From an uncultured Eubacteriales bacterium (lineage in GTDB: Bacteria; Bacillota; Clostridia; Christensenellales; CAG-138): 64,000 nucleotides of DNA. The notes under the pieces are model-generated. The model ran no database searches and had not been told where the DNA came from. It worked only from the letters and a program-made list of their open reading frames with translations. Of the stretch, positions 8,827 through 17,359 are shown one piece after another (position 1 is the stretch's first letter; every line of letters begins with the position of its first letter). Position numbers and translations under genes: made by a program. The DNA is taken from contig UQOG01000001.1 in NCBI GenBank assembly GCA_900542615.1, positions 1-64,000 of the forward strand, read 5' to 3'.

Positions 8827-9840
8827 ATGCAAAGAAAACGGAACGAAAAACGAAACCGGTTGCTCCGGGTATTCGCATTGGACGCGGTGGCATTGGGGAT
8901 ATGCCTGGTGATATTCGCCTATTTCCACCATGTGCGTAAGCCCGCACTGCACCCTACGGCCCTGCCGGTAACCACCCCGCAAGCCACCCCGTCGCCTACT
9001 CCCGCCCCCTCTGCGGAGCCGGAGGCCCCCACCCCGTCCCCCACACCCAGCGGCCTGCTGGGGGGCAAGTATGCGGAAAAGTTCTCCCAGGACGGGGTGG
9101 TGCAGACCGAAACGGAATACCGCAGCGAAAACCTGGCCATTGAGCTGCGGACGGAGTATCAATACGAAAGCGTGATCCATGTGGCGGAGATCTATATGCA
9201 GGATCTGTCCTGCTTCCGCACCGGGGTATACGATCAATATGGGGACGAGCGGCTGCGCACCCTGGAGATGGGGGAGGAGGCCGGGGCCATCTTGGCCCTG
9301 TCCGGGGATTACTTTACCGCCCACCTGAACCACGCCATGTATATCGTGCGCAACGGCCTGGTGTATTCCGGCAAGCAGCCGGAAAGCGGCTATGATACCT
9401 GCGTGCTGTATTTCGACGGGGTGATGGAGACCATCCCGGCGGATCAGTTCGATAAGGACGCCGTGCTTAAGCGGGGGCTGTATCAAAGCTGGTGCTTCGG
9501 CCCGGGCTTGCTCACCGCCGGCGGGGCGCCCATCGAGAATTTCCGCTCCTCGGTGAAGCAGGAAAATCCCCGCAGCGCCCTGGGCTACTATGAGCCGGGC
9601 CACTATTGCTTCGTGATGGTGGAGGGCCGCAGCGGGGAGTCCAAGGGCATGACCCTGGCCCAGCTTTCGGAATTTTTCGCATCCCTGGGCTGCCGGGCCG
9701 CCTATAACCTGGACGGGGGCAAAACCGCGGAAATGGCCTTTAACGGCCAGCTGGTGAACCCCCGGCTGGGCGACGGCCGGGCCGTTAGCGATATCCTCTA
9801 TATCTACGACCCAGAGAATCAGGAGATGGATCCAGCATGA
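8827..9840 (+). CDS. Phosphodiester glycosidase family (NAGPA/DUF2233) membrane-anchored protein
   Basis: 337 residues. One N-terminal transmembrane helix is followed by a Pro/Thr/Ser/Ala-rich linker at residues 40-75, as in wall-spanning proteins. The C-terminal 230 residues match the NAGPA domain (LSGDYF, CFGPGLL, NPRSALGYY, YNLDGGKTAEM), which cleaves GlcNAc-phosphodiester bonds in mammalian relatives and occurs in bacterial exopolysaccharide proteins. It acts outside the membrane. It directly follows the GT2-GtrA gene, so the pair may make or trim a phosphodiester-linked surface glycan. The linker composition is a low-complexity feature, not a sign of frameshift. Confidence 0.87.
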   Translation: MQRKRNEKRNRLLRVFALDAVALGICLVIFAYFHHVRKPALHPTALPVTTPQATPSPTPAPSAEPEAPTPSPTPSGLLGGKYAEKFSQDGVVQTETEYRSENLAIELRTEYQYESVIHVAEIYMQDLSCFRTGVYDQYGDERLRTLEMGEEAGAILALSGDYFTAHLNHAMYIVRNGLVYSGKQPESGYDTCVLYFDGVMETIPADQFDKDAVLKRGLYQSWCFGPGLLTAGGAPIENFRSSVKQENPRSALGYYEPGHYCFVMVEGRSGESKGMTLAQLSEFFASLGCRAAYNLDGGKTAEMAFNGQLVNPRLGDGRAVSDILYIYDPENQEMDPA

Positions 9841-10076
9841 AGAAGTTAATACGCCTATTGCCCCATGCCACGTTGATTCTGTCCTTGATGGTGCTGACCT
9901 TTTTCGTCATAGACCGGTTCAACGAGTATATGGCTTTTATGAGCAGCGAGCTGAGCAAATGGGTCATCGCCGGCCTGGCCCTGTGCGCCCTGGCGACCGC
10001 CCTCCGGCTGATCCTGCTGGACCAGGCGGAGCCTGCCCCCAACCGGAAGCCCCATCCCCCCAAACAGGAGGATTGA
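9837..10076 (+). CDS. Small two-helix membrane protein
   Basis: 79 residues with two hydrophobic segments (about 10-25 and 42-60) and a Pro/Lys-rich hydrophilic tail. It overlaps the phosphodiester glycosidase by 4 bp (ATGA), which shows translational coupling. No family recognised. A role as partner of the glycan enzymes upstream is inferred only from coupling. Confidence 0.7.
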   Translation: MKKLIRLLPHATLILSLMVLTFFVIDRFNEYMAFMSSELSKWVIAGLALCALATALRLILLDQAEPAPNRKPHPPKQED

Positions 10077-10166
10077 CCTTGCCGCAAGGCCGGGTTTCCC
10101 GCCCCTTGGCCGCCCCCGTTGCCGAAAAACCCTTGCGGGTAGGCGGCGGCAGGGCGGTTTTTTTTC

Positions 10167-10213
10167 TTGACTTTTCTTGTGGAAGGGATATAATTTTACC
10201 TAGAATAATTCTA
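10167..10213 (+). promoter_or_regulatory. PerR promoter with Per/Fur-box operator
   Basis: TTGACT (10167-10172), a 16-bp spacer and TATAAT (10189-10194) form a good housekeeping promoter. A perfect 6-1-6 palindrome TAGAATAATTCTA at 10201-10213 covers the expected start site and resembles PerR boxes. This predicts negative autoregulation of the regulator gene that follows. Confidence 0.8.
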
Positions 10214-10223
10214 ATTTTCTTAT

Positions 10224-10610
10224 TTGAGGGAGGGCAACATGACGAAATATGCTCAGAAAATCTGCCAGCTCATTACAGTTTCCCGCCAGCATATGACGGC
10301 GGAGCAAATTTTTGACGCGCTACGACAGGTCTATCCAACCGTTGCCTTGGCCACCGTTTACAACAACCTGAATAAGCTTTGGCGGGACGGGCGGATCCGC
10401 AAGGTATCCTTGGAGGGGATGCCGGACCGATATGACCGGGTAGACAGGCACGACCACCTGGTGTGCCGGGAATGCGGCAAGCTGATGGATATTCACTTGA
10501 CGGATCTGACCAAGTCCCTGCAAGAGCAGGTGGATGTGCCGATCCTATGCTACGATTTGAAGCTGATGTATATATGCCGAGACTGCCGGAAGAAAATGGA
10601 GGGGAGATAA
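10224..10610 (+). CDS. Fur-family peroxide-responsive repressor (PerR-like)
   Basis: 128 residues. An N-terminal winged helix (MTAEQIFDALRQVYPTVALA) is followed by a metal-sensing domain with DRHDHLVC and two CxxC pairs (CREC, CRDC) for structural zinc. The HDH arrangement and the downstream rubredoxin/rubrerythrin genes fit PerR better than Fur or Zur. In peroxide, iron-catalysed oxidation of a histidine releases PerR from DNA. ATG follows GAGGGAGG. Its own promoter carries a Per-box-like palindrome. The two genes downstream, 75 bp away, are probably members of the same regulon. Confidence 0.88.
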   Translation: MREGNMTKYAQKICQLITVSRQHMTAEQIFDALRQVYPTVALATVYNNLNKLWRDGRIRKVSLEGMPDRYDRVDRHDHLVCRECGKLMDIHLTDLTKSLQEQVDVPILCYDLKLMYICRDCRKKMEGR

Positions 10611-10684
10611 GGGGGAGAAAAACAGGGGATATAAAGCAACGAAAAAAACAGGCGGCGTAAATACGATTGAAGGGAGGACAAAAC

Positions 10685-11323
10685 GTGAGCAAATGGATTT
10701 GTAGCATATGCGGCTACGTCTATGACGAAGCAAAGGAAGGGAAACCCTTTGCAGAGCTGCCGGACACCTGGGTATGCCCGCTGTGCGGGGCGCCCAAGTC
10801 GGCGTTTGTGCCGGAGAAGCAGGAGGAGGCGGCGGCCCCCGTGGCGCCTTTGGCGCTGGAGGGGGACATGGTGCAGCTGTCCGCCGGGGAGCTGAGCGCC
10901 CTGTGCTCCAACCTGGCCCGGGGCTGCGAGAAGCAGTACCAGGAGCCGGAAGCAGCCCTGTTTCGGGAACTGGCGGATTTCTTTGCCGCCGCCACGCCCC
11001 CGGCGCCGGGGGCGGAGCTGGGCCGGCTGGCAGAGCTGTTCCAGGAGGACCTAACGGAAGGATATCCGGCCCTGCGGGCCGCGGCCCAGGCGGATGGCGA
11101 CCGGGGTACCCAGCGGATCTGCGTATGGGGGGAGAAGGTGACCAACATCCTATATGCCCTGGCCCAGCGGTATCAGAAGGAAGGGGAAGCCTTCCTGGCC
11201 AACACCCAGGTATGGGTGTGCACGGTATGCGGCTTCGTGTACGTGGGAGACGCGGCGCCGGCCCTGTGCCCGGTGTGCAAGGTTCCCGCGTGGAAGTTCG
11301 AAAAAATCGAAGGGAGGGGTTGA
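10685..11323 (+). CDS. Double-rubredoxin protein with degenerate helical middle
   Basis: About 212 residues from GTG 10685 (strong GGGAGGA site). The N-terminal rubredoxin has [10 protein letters not shown] and CPLCG iron ligands; the C-terminal rubredoxin has CTVCGFVY and CPVCK. Between them is a helical segment of about 120 residues that resembles a rubrerythrin four-helix domain in length, but the diiron Glu/His pattern is not evident. It would carry electrons in oxygen or peroxide defence. It is 3 bp from the next gene, clearly one operon, and lies behind perR. Confidence 0.8.
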   Translation: MSKWICSICGYVYDEAKEGKPFAELPDTWVCPLCGAPKSAFVPEKQEEAAAPVAPLALEGDMVQLSAGELSALCSNLARGCEKQYQEPEAALFRELADFFAAATPPAPGAELGRLAELFQEDLTEGYPALRAAAQADGDRGTQRICVWGEKVTNILYALAQRYQKEGEAFLANTQVWVCTVCGFVYVGDAAPALCPVCKVPAWKFEKIEGRG

Positions 11324-11326
11324 TAT

Positions 11327-12517
11327 ATGAAACGGATCGCTGTGCGGAATTTACGCCTGTGCACCAAGGATTGCCTGTGCTTGTATGTTTGCCCCACCGG
11401 GGCTTCGGACACGGAGAACAGCATCATCGACGTGGATAAATGCATCGGCTGCGGGGTGTGCGCGGACGCGTGCCCCAGCGGCGCCATCTCCATGGTGCCG
11501 GTGGAATACCCGCCCCAGCAGGGCAAGGCCGAGACCGTGGTGGCCCAGGCCAACGCCCTGGCCAAGAGCAAAACCGCCCAGGAAAGCATGGCCAAGCAGC
11601 TGCAAGCGGGGGCCGAAGGCGATGGGCTGTACCGGCTGATGGGGGCCATGGCCAAGTCCGTGCGCCTGGTCCATGAGGACCTGCTCCGGGAGGCGGGCTA
11701 TATGCTGCCCCAGAGCAAAAACACCCACGACCTGCTGGAGCGCTGGGTACAAAATCCCCCGTCGCCCCAGTTCCCGGTGGCGGCGGCCAAGGCCCTGCTG
11801 GAGCGGGTTCCCTGCAACGAAAAAGCGAAAGAAGGAGCGAAACCCGCCATGCGCAAATGGAAATGCAAGGTATGCGGCTATATCCACGAAGGGGAGAGCC
11901 TGCCCGCGGACTTTACCTGCCCCATGTGCAAGCAGCCTGCCTCCTCCTTTGAGGAGATAACCGAGCCCGCCCCCGCCCCTGCCAACCGGTACGCGGGCAC
12001 CCGGACGGAAAAGAACCTGGAAGCCGCCTTTGCGGGGGAATCCCAGGCCAGGAACAAGTATACCTATTTTTCCGCCATCGCCAAGCAAGAGGGCTATGAG
12101 CAGATCGCGGAGCTGTTCCAAAAGACCGCGGAAAACGAGCGGGAGCACGCCAAGCTCTGGTTCCAGGAGCTCGGCGGCCTGGGGGATACCCCCCAGAACC
12201 TGCTCCACGCCGCGGAAGGGGAAAACTACGAGTGGACGGATATGTACGACGGCTTTGCCAAGACCGCCGAGGAGGAGGGCTTTGCGGAGCTGGCCGCCAA
12301 GTTCCGCATGGTGGCCGCCATCGAGAAGCACCATGAGGAGCGCTACCGGGCCCTGCTCCATAACGTGGAGACCGCCCAGGTCTTTGCCAAGAGCCAGGTG
12401 AAGGTGTGGGAGTGCCGCAATTGCGGCCACATGGTGGTGGGGGTCAGCGCCCCGGCGGTTTGCCCTACCTGCGCCCATCCCCAGAGCTTTTTTGAGATCC
12501 ATAGCGAGAACTATTGA
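11327..12517 (+). CDS. 4Fe-4S ferredoxin-rubredoxin-rubrerythrin-rubredoxin fusion
   Basis: 396 residues. Residues 15-60 carry a ferredoxin-like set (CLYVC, then [15 protein letters not shown]). A linker to about 180 is followed by rubredoxin ([17 protein letters not shown]), then a rubrerythrin four-helix domain with the diiron ligands ([40 protein letters not shown]), and a last rubredoxin-like [14 protein letters not shown]. Rubrerythrins reduce hydrogen peroxide to water. Here the electron-transfer modules are fused to the peroxidase, so electrons may pass internally from ferredoxin to the diiron site. The gene ends the PerR-linked operon at a strong terminator. Confidence 0.88.
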   Translation: MKRIAVRNLRLCTKDCLCLYVCPTGASDTENSIIDVDKCIGCGVCADACPSGAISMVPVEYPPQQGKAETVVAQANALAKSKTAQESMAKQLQAGAEGDGLYRLMGAMAKSVRLVHEDLLREAGYMLPQSKNTHDLLERWVQNPPSPQFPVAAAKALLERVPCNEKAKEGAKPAMRKWKCKVCGYIHEGESLPADFTCPMCKQPASSFEEITEPAPAPANRYAGTRTEKNLEAAFAGESQARNKYTYFSAIAKQEGYEQIAELFQKTAENEREHAKLWFQELGGLGDTPQNLLHAAEGENYEWTDMYDGFAKTAEEEGFAELAAKFRMVAAIEKHHEERYRALLHNVETAQVFAKSQVKVWECRNCGHMVVGVSAPAVCPTCAHPQSFFEIHSENY

Positions 12518-12548
12518 TCCGACTTATCCCCCAATCCGGGATGCCGGG

Positions 12549-12581
12549 CGCGCCGCAACGATGTTGCGGCGCGGTTTTTTT
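12549..12581 (+). terminator. Rho-independent terminator after the rubrerythrin operon
   Basis: Perfect 11-bp GC stem (12549-12559 with 12563-12573), 3-nt loop, then a seven-T run. Confidence 0.92.
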
Positions 12582-12707
12582 GCCTGGAATCAGCCATTTT
12601 TGGCGGAAACCGGCCCGGGGGCCGGCCCCGGGATCTCCGGGGAAATAGGTCAAAGGAAATAGAATAGTAGTTACACTTAATTCTTGCAAAATATAGCTGA
12701 AATGATA

Positions 12708-12736
12708 TTGACATCCCCAAGGGTGGATGCTATCAT
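12708..12736 (+). promoter_or_regulatory. Promoter of the ROK regulator / sugar operon
   Basis: Perfect TTGACA at 12708-12713, 17-bp spacer, TATCAT at 12731-12736, located 65 bp before the regulator start in an AT-rich stretch. No clear operator palindrome was identified. Confidence 0.65.
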
Positions 12737-12800
12737 AGGGCTATAAAAATAAATCATTTTTAATAATTACGCTGAAGCGAAAGATAACGTTCTAAATGCC

Positions 12801-13940
12801 ATGAACAGTCAAGATTCCAAAACTTACAACAAGGCCCGCGTTTTCAAACTTGCATGTATGCAGGGTGCAATCTCCAGGCTGGACCTGCACCGGTACACGG
12901 GCCTAAGTAAGATGACCATCACCAACCTGGTGGCGGAGTTTCTGGAACAGGGCATGGTTCGCATGGTAAGCACGGAAAGCACCGGCGTGGGCCGGCGCAC
13001 GGAACTGGTGGAGGTGGTGGCGGATTCCCTGCTGACCGCGGGCATCCTGCTGACCCACCATGGGCTGTATATCGCGGCCGTGGCCCTGGACGGAAGCTAC
13101 CAAAAGGTACATGCGTTTCCCCTGGATGGGGAGGACACGGAGCAGACCCTGTTCCACAAGATCCAGGCCGGCGTCCAGATGATCATGGAGGAGCGGGCGG
13201 GGGAGCGGTTTGCCGCCATTGTGATCTCCACGGTGGGGCTGGTGGACGTAAACAGCAACGCCCTGGAGCTGAGCCCCTTTTTCCCGGGGATCGGCCGGGT
13301 AACCACCCTGGCGGATAAGCTGAGCCAGCGGTTCTCCCTGCCGGTATACGCGGAAAACGACGCCAATATCTCCGCCCTGGCGGAGTTATATTTCGGAGAA
13401 AAACCCGCCTACCGAAACTTCATCTATGTGCAGATGGACGAGGGCATCGGCGCGGGGCTGGTGCTGGACGGGGCCCTGTTTAGCGCAGGCAACAGCTTTG
13501 CCGGGGAGATCGGCCACATGACCATTTTCCATGACGGGGTGCCCTGTAAGTGCGGCAACCGGGGCTGCCTGGAGCGCTATGCCTCCACCACGGCGGCCTG
13601 CTTCTGGTATGGGGCCCACCGGAACCGGCAGCCTGTGAGCTGGCAAAAGCTGATGGAGTTGGCCCGGAGCGGGGACGCCATCGCCCTGGAGACCATCCAG
13701 CGCACCGGCGGGTTTCTCATCAGCGGGCTGGTGAACCTGATCAATATCGTGGATGCGGAGTGCATCTATTTGGGAGACAAGGGGGCGGATATGCTGGAGC
13801 TGGTCCAACCCCACATGGAGCAGGAGCTCAACGAGCGCCGCCTGCAAAAAAAACATGTTAGTATCCGTCCGGCCAGCTTTTCCTCCGATGCGCGGCTCCG
13901 GGGCGTGGCTGCCCTGGTGATCGAACGCTATGGCGGGTAA
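12801..13940 (+). CDS. ROK-family transcriptional repressor (NagC/XylR type)
   Basis: 379 residues. The N-terminal winged helix (AISRLDLHRYTGLSKMTITN) reads DNA. The rest is a ROK domain with the zinc signature CKCGNRGCLE and conserved ENDANISALAE and GIGAGLVLDG, used to bind a sugar effector. Length and domain order match NagC/XylR repressors rather than ROK kinases. It is the first gene before the long sugar operon, so it is the obvious candidate to control it, perhaps responding to the imported sugar or its phosphate. Confidence 0.87.
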   Translation: MNSQDSKTYNKARVFKLACMQGAISRLDLHRYTGLSKMTITNLVAEFLEQGMVRMVSTESTGVGRRTELVEVVADSLLTAGILLTHHGLYIAAVALDGSYQKVHAFPLDGEDTEQTLFHKIQAGVQMIMEERAGERFAAIVISTVGLVDVNSNALELSPFFPGIGRVTTLADKLSQRFSLPVYAENDANISALAELYFGEKPAYRNFIYVQMDEGIGAGLVLDGALFSAGNSFAGEIGHMTIFHDGVPCKCGNRGCLERYASTTAACFWYGAHRNRQPVSWQKLMELARSGDAIALETIQRTGGFLISGLVNLINIVDAECIYLGDKGADMLELVQPHMEQELNERRLQKKHVSIRPASFSSDARLRGVAALVIERYGG

Positions 13941-13974
13941 CCGGCTTTCGGACGAAAATGGAGGAAAACGTATT

Positions 13975-15357
13975 ATGCACTGTTACAATGGTTCCCCGGA
14001 ACCCGAACAATATGCCCAGGAGGTATGCGCCGCCCTACAAGCCACGGATTTTGCCGTGTTCCGCCAGGTAGCCGCCGAGATCCTGCAAAGCAAGGACTTG
14101 GACCGCACCATCTTTACCGCCGGCAACGGGGGCAGCGCCGCCACCGCCAGCCATATGATCAACGACCTGATGAAGGGCTGCCGGGTGGACGGCCGGGAAG
14201 GCTTCCGGGCCTGCTGCCTCAACGACCCCAACGCGGTGGTCACCTGCCTGGCTAACGATTTTTCCTACGAGGACGTATTCGCCATCCAGCTAAGAACCCT
14301 GGCCCGCCGGGGCGACCTGCTGATCGTGTTCAGCGGCAGCGGCAATTCCCCCAATATTCTCCGGGCCTGCGAGACCGCCCGGGAAATGGGCATGACCGTC
14401 ATCGGCTTCGGCGGCCGGGACGGGGGCAAGATGAAGGCCCTGTGCCACATCTGCCTGCTGGCCCCCACCTATAGCATGGAGCAGCTGGAAGATCTGCATA
14501 TGTTCTACGTCCACGCCCTGGTGTGCCGCCTCAAGGAGCAGCTCAAGCGGGTGTGGGACGTGGAAACCATCCATTATCCCACCCAGGCTCCCAAGTTCGC
14601 CATCTTCGATTTCGACGGCACGGTGAGCCTGCTAAGGGAGGGCTGGCAGCCCATCATGTACGAGTATTTCACCGAAGAGCTTCTGGCCTGCCCCCAGGCC
14701 CCGGTGCCGGAGGACGCCCGGAAGCTGGTGATGGATTTTGTGGACACCCTTACCGGCAAGCAGACCATCTTCCAGTGTATGCGCCTGGCGGAGGAGGTGG
14801 CCCGCTATGGCGGGGAGCCCAAGGACCCGCTGGCCTATAAGGCGGAATACCTTAAGCGCCTCTATGCCCGGATCCAGTGCCGCCACCATGCCCTGGAGCA
14901 GGGGGAGGACCCTACCCCTTATCTGGTGCCCGGGGTGCGGGAAACCCTGGCAGCCCTGAAGGAGCGAGGGGTAACCTGCTACCTCACCAGCGGCACCGAC
15001 GAGGTGGACGTGCTCAAGGAAGCCCGGCTGCTGGGCATCGACGGCTACTTTGCCAGCATCCATGGGGCCACGGACGCCAATTCCACCGCCTGCTCCAAGG
15101 AGCTGGTGCTGCGTCAGCTGATCCAGGAAAAGCACCTGGACGGCGGCGGCTTGCTGGGCTTTGGGGACGGCTATGTGGAGATCCAGCTGACCAAGCAGGT
15201 GGGAGGCTACGCCGTTGCGGTGGCCACCAACGAGGCCCAGCGGGATACCAGCGTAAACGCTTGGAAGCGGGAGCGGCTCATGAAGGCGGGCGCGGATTGC
15301 GTCATACCGGATTTTACCAATACCCGGCGGTTGATGGATTATATCTTCGGGAGGTAA
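13975..15357 (+). CDS. Fusion of SIS-domain phosphosugar isomerase (GmhA-like) and HAD phosphatase
   Basis: 460 residues from ATG 13975 (GGAGG upstream). Residues 1-195 are a SIS domain with the GNGGSAATASH loop typical of sedoheptulose-7-phosphate isomerase GmhA, plus IVFSGSGNSPN. From about residue 203 a HAD hydrolase begins: FDFDGTVSL (nucleophile Asp and acid Asp), YLTSGTDE (motif II) and GFGDGYVEI (motif IV). GmhA and GmhB make heptose phosphates as separate proteins; here isomerase and phosphatase are one chain. With the PfkB kinase two genes on it recreates the chemical steps of heptose phosphate metabolism. The actual sugar is not determined. Confidence 0.85.
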   Translation: MHCYNGSPEPEQYAQEVCAALQATDFAVFRQVAAEILQSKDLDRTIFTAGNGGSAATASHMINDLMKGCRVDGREGFRACCLNDPNAVVTCLANDFSYEDVFAIQLRTLARRGDLLIVFSGSGNSPNILRACETAREMGMTVIGFGGRDGGKMKALCHICLLAPTYSMEQLEDLHMFYVHALVCRLKEQLKRVWDVETIHYPTQAPKFAIFDFDGTVSLLREGWQPIMYEYFTEELLACPQAPVPEDARKLVMDFVDTLTGKQTIFQCMRLAEEVARYGGEPKDPLAYKAEYLKRLYARIQCRHHALEQGEDPTPYLVPGVRETLAALKERGVTCYLTSGTDEVDVLKEARLLGIDGYFASIHGATDANSTACSKELVLRQLIQEKHLDGGGLLGFGDGYVEIQLTKQVGGYAVAVATNEAQRDTSVNAWKRERLMKAGADCVIPDFTNTRRLMDYIFGR

Positions 15358-15360
15358 GCC

Positions 15361-16341
15361 ATGGCATTTCCCATGTTTGATACCAGCCGGCTCAACATCA
15401 AGCCCCTGGCGGAACGCATCCATGATGTGGACCTGCTGCAGGTCCTGCTGCCGGTGGACGGTTCCCCGGCTGCGATAGACAATGAAAAGACCCGGGCCAT
15501 TGCAGAGGCCATGGTCCAGGCCAAGACGGCGGGGGCTGCCAGCCTGCTCATGTACGGGGCCCATGTGATCCGCACCGGCTGCTCCGCCTACATGATCGAG
15601 CTGATGAAGCGGGGCTTGGTGACCCACTTCGCCACCAACGGGGCGGGCAGCATCCACGATTTTGAATTTTCCCTCATCGGCCACACCTGCGAATCTGTGG
15701 CCAAGTATGTGAGCGAAGGCCAGTTTGGCCTTTGGAAAGAGACCGGTATGCTCAACGACATCCTCAAGGAGGGCGTGGCGGACGGGCTGGGGGCCGGGGA
15801 GGCCATCGGCCGGTACATCTGGGAGAACAACCTGCCCTACCGGGAATACAGCGTGCTGGCCAACGGCTATCACCTGCACGTGCCCTGCACGGTGCACATC
15901 GGCATCGGCAACGACATCCTGCACGAGCATCCCAATGTGGACGGCCGGGCGCTGGGGGAGGCATCCTACCGGGATTTCCTCATCTACGCCCAGACAGTCA
16001 CCGGCCTGGAGGGGGGCGTGTTCCTGAACTTCGGCTCTGCGGTCACCGGCCCGGAGGTCTACCTCAAGGCCCTGGCCATGGCCCGGAACGTGGCCCATCA
16101 GGAGGGCCGCAGGATCGCCCACTTTACCACGGCGGTGTTCGATATGCAAAATATGCCGGATGAAGGCTACAACGTGACCCCGCCAAAGACCGATCCTCGG
16201 TATTATTTCCGGCCCTGGAAAACCATCTTGGCCCGGACCGTGGCGGATGGGGGCAAGAGCTATTATGTACACGGCCTGCACAACCAGACCTTGCCCAGCG
16301 TTGCCAAGCTGGCCCTGGAAAGGGATGTGCAGCATGGATAA
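15361..16341 (+). CDS. Deoxyhypusine-synthase-like NAD-fold protein of unknown function
   Basis: 326 residues, ATG 3 bp after the SIS-HAD stop with GGGAGG. I see no standard sugar-enzyme signature. The segment order (VIRTGCSAYMIELMKRG, TNGAGSIHDFEFSL, IGIGNDI, FLNFGSAVTGPEVYLKAL) follows the deoxyhypusine synthase fold, where the matching segments bind NAD. The region of the catalytic lysine of true deoxyhypusine synthase is not conserved, and an eIF5A substrate does not exist in bacteria. Its place between an isomerase/phosphatase and a sugar kinase argues for a step on the same sugar, perhaps NAD-dependent. The similarity is my reading of spaced motifs and needs a profile search. Confidence 0.6.
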   Translation: MAFPMFDTSRLNIKPLAERIHDVDLLQVLLPVDGSPAAIDNEKTRAIAEAMVQAKTAGAASLLMYGAHVIRTGCSAYMIELMKRGLVTHFATNGAGSIHDFEFSLIGHTCESVAKYVSEGQFGLWKETGMLNDILKEGVADGLGAGEAIGRYIWENNLPYREYSVLANGYHLHVPCTVHIGIGNDILHEHPNVDGRALGEASYRDFLIYAQTVTGLEGGVFLNFGSAVTGPEVYLKALAMARNVAHQEGRRIAHFTTAVFDMQNMPDEGYNVTPPKTDPRYYFRPWKTILARTVADGGKSYYVHGLHNQTLPSVAKLALERDVQHG

Positions 16342-17347
16342 GCAAGCTTTGATCCGGCTGCTGGGCAGCGGCAACGCGCCGGCCATCACCGTATTCGGGG
16401 ATTTCTGCCTGGATAAGTATCTGTACATCGACGCGGCCCGGGACGAGCTTTCCGTGGAGACCGACCTGGTGGCCTATCAGGTGACCCACCAGAAGATGTA
16501 CGCAGGGGCCGGCGGCACCATCACCAACAACCTGCGGGCCCTGGGCGCCCAGGTATACTGCGTGGGCATCCTGGGGGACGACGGGGAAGGCATGGAGCTA
16601 AAGCGGCGGCTGGAGGCCGTGGGAGCGGACACCCGCTACATGGTCCAAACGGACCAGCGGCAGACCTGCACCTATATCAAGCCCATGCGCCGGGAAAACG
16701 GCCGGGAAACCGAGCTGAACCGGCTGGACATTCGCAACTTTACAAAAACCCCCCGGCTTCTGGAGGACGCCTTGCTGGAAAACCTGGGTAAGGCCCTGGC
16801 CCACAGCCAGGCGGTGATCATATGCGACCAGTTTATGGAGGAGGACATGGCGGCTGTGACCGGCTATGTCCGGGACGCCATCGGCAAGCTGGCGGAGTCG
16901 TATCCGGAAAAGCAATGGTATGCGGATTCCCGGGGCCATATCCACCAGTTCCATAACGTGATCGTCAAGTGCAACCACCAGGAGATCGCGGCCATCTTCG
17001 GGGAGCCGGCGGAGGGGATGGATTACGAGCGGGCCGGCCAGCTGGCCGGGCGGCTCTTTGCAGCCAACCACAAGCCCGTGGTGGTGACCATGGGGGATAA
17101 GGGTTCCGTGGTATACGACGGGGAACCCCATGTGGTGCCGGCATTTTCCGTGGAAGGCCCCTTGGATATCTGCGGGGCCGGGGACGCCTGCAACGCGGGC
17201 ACGGTATTCGCCCTCACCAAGGGGGCGAGCCTGGCCCAGGCAGCCCTGTTGGGCAATGCCTGCTCCAGCATCGTCATCAAGCAGATCGGCGTTACGGGCA
17301 CCGCCAAGCTGGGCGACGCCCTGGCAAAATTGGAAGCGTGTTCATAA
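16334..17347 (+). CDS. PfkB-family sugar kinase (heptose-7-phosphate kinase-like)
   Basis: 338 codons from ATG 16334, overlapping the previous gene by 8 bp. N-terminal VFGDFCLDKYLYID and GAGGTITNNLRALG are the ribokinase-fold sugar site; DICGAGDACNAG near the C terminus carries the catalytic Asp. The N terminus resembles the kinase domain of HldE/RfaE, which phosphorylates D-glycero-D-manno-heptose 7-phosphate, but no nucleotidyltransferase domain follows. Upstream open frame to 16247 is out of homology. Expected reaction: ATP-dependent phosphorylation of a sugar or sugar phosphate in the cytoplasm. Confidence 0.87.
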   Translation: MDKQALIRLLGSGNAPAITVFGDFCLDKYLYIDAARDELSVETDLVAYQVTHQKMYAGAGGTITNNLRALGAQVYCVGILGDDGEGMELKRRLEAVGADTRYMVQTDQRQTCTYIKPMRRENGRETELNRLDIRNFTKTPRLLEDALLENLGKALAHSQAVIICDQFMEEDMAAVTGYVRDAIGKLAESYPEKQWYADSRGHIHQFHNVIVKCNHQEIAAIFGEPAEGMDYERAGQLAGRLFAANHKPVVVTMGDKGSVVYDGEPHVVPAFSVEGPLDICGAGDACNAGTVFALTKGASLAQAALLGNACSSIVIKQIGVTGTAKLGDALAKLEACS

Positions 17348-17359
17348 GGAGGAAATTCC

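Noticed and set aside
8960..9060. Low-complexity Pro/Thr stretch as a frameshift
   Set aside because: The frame continues into a complete NAGPA domain; it is a wall-spanning linker.
11351..12502. 383-codon minus-strand open frame
   Set aside because: Exact antisense of the rubrerythrin fusion, no ribosome site, no motif.
14632..16428. 598-codon open frame on the minus strand
   Set aside because: It is antisense to three well-supported sugar genes, has no family motifs and reflects the lack of stops in GC-rich DNA.
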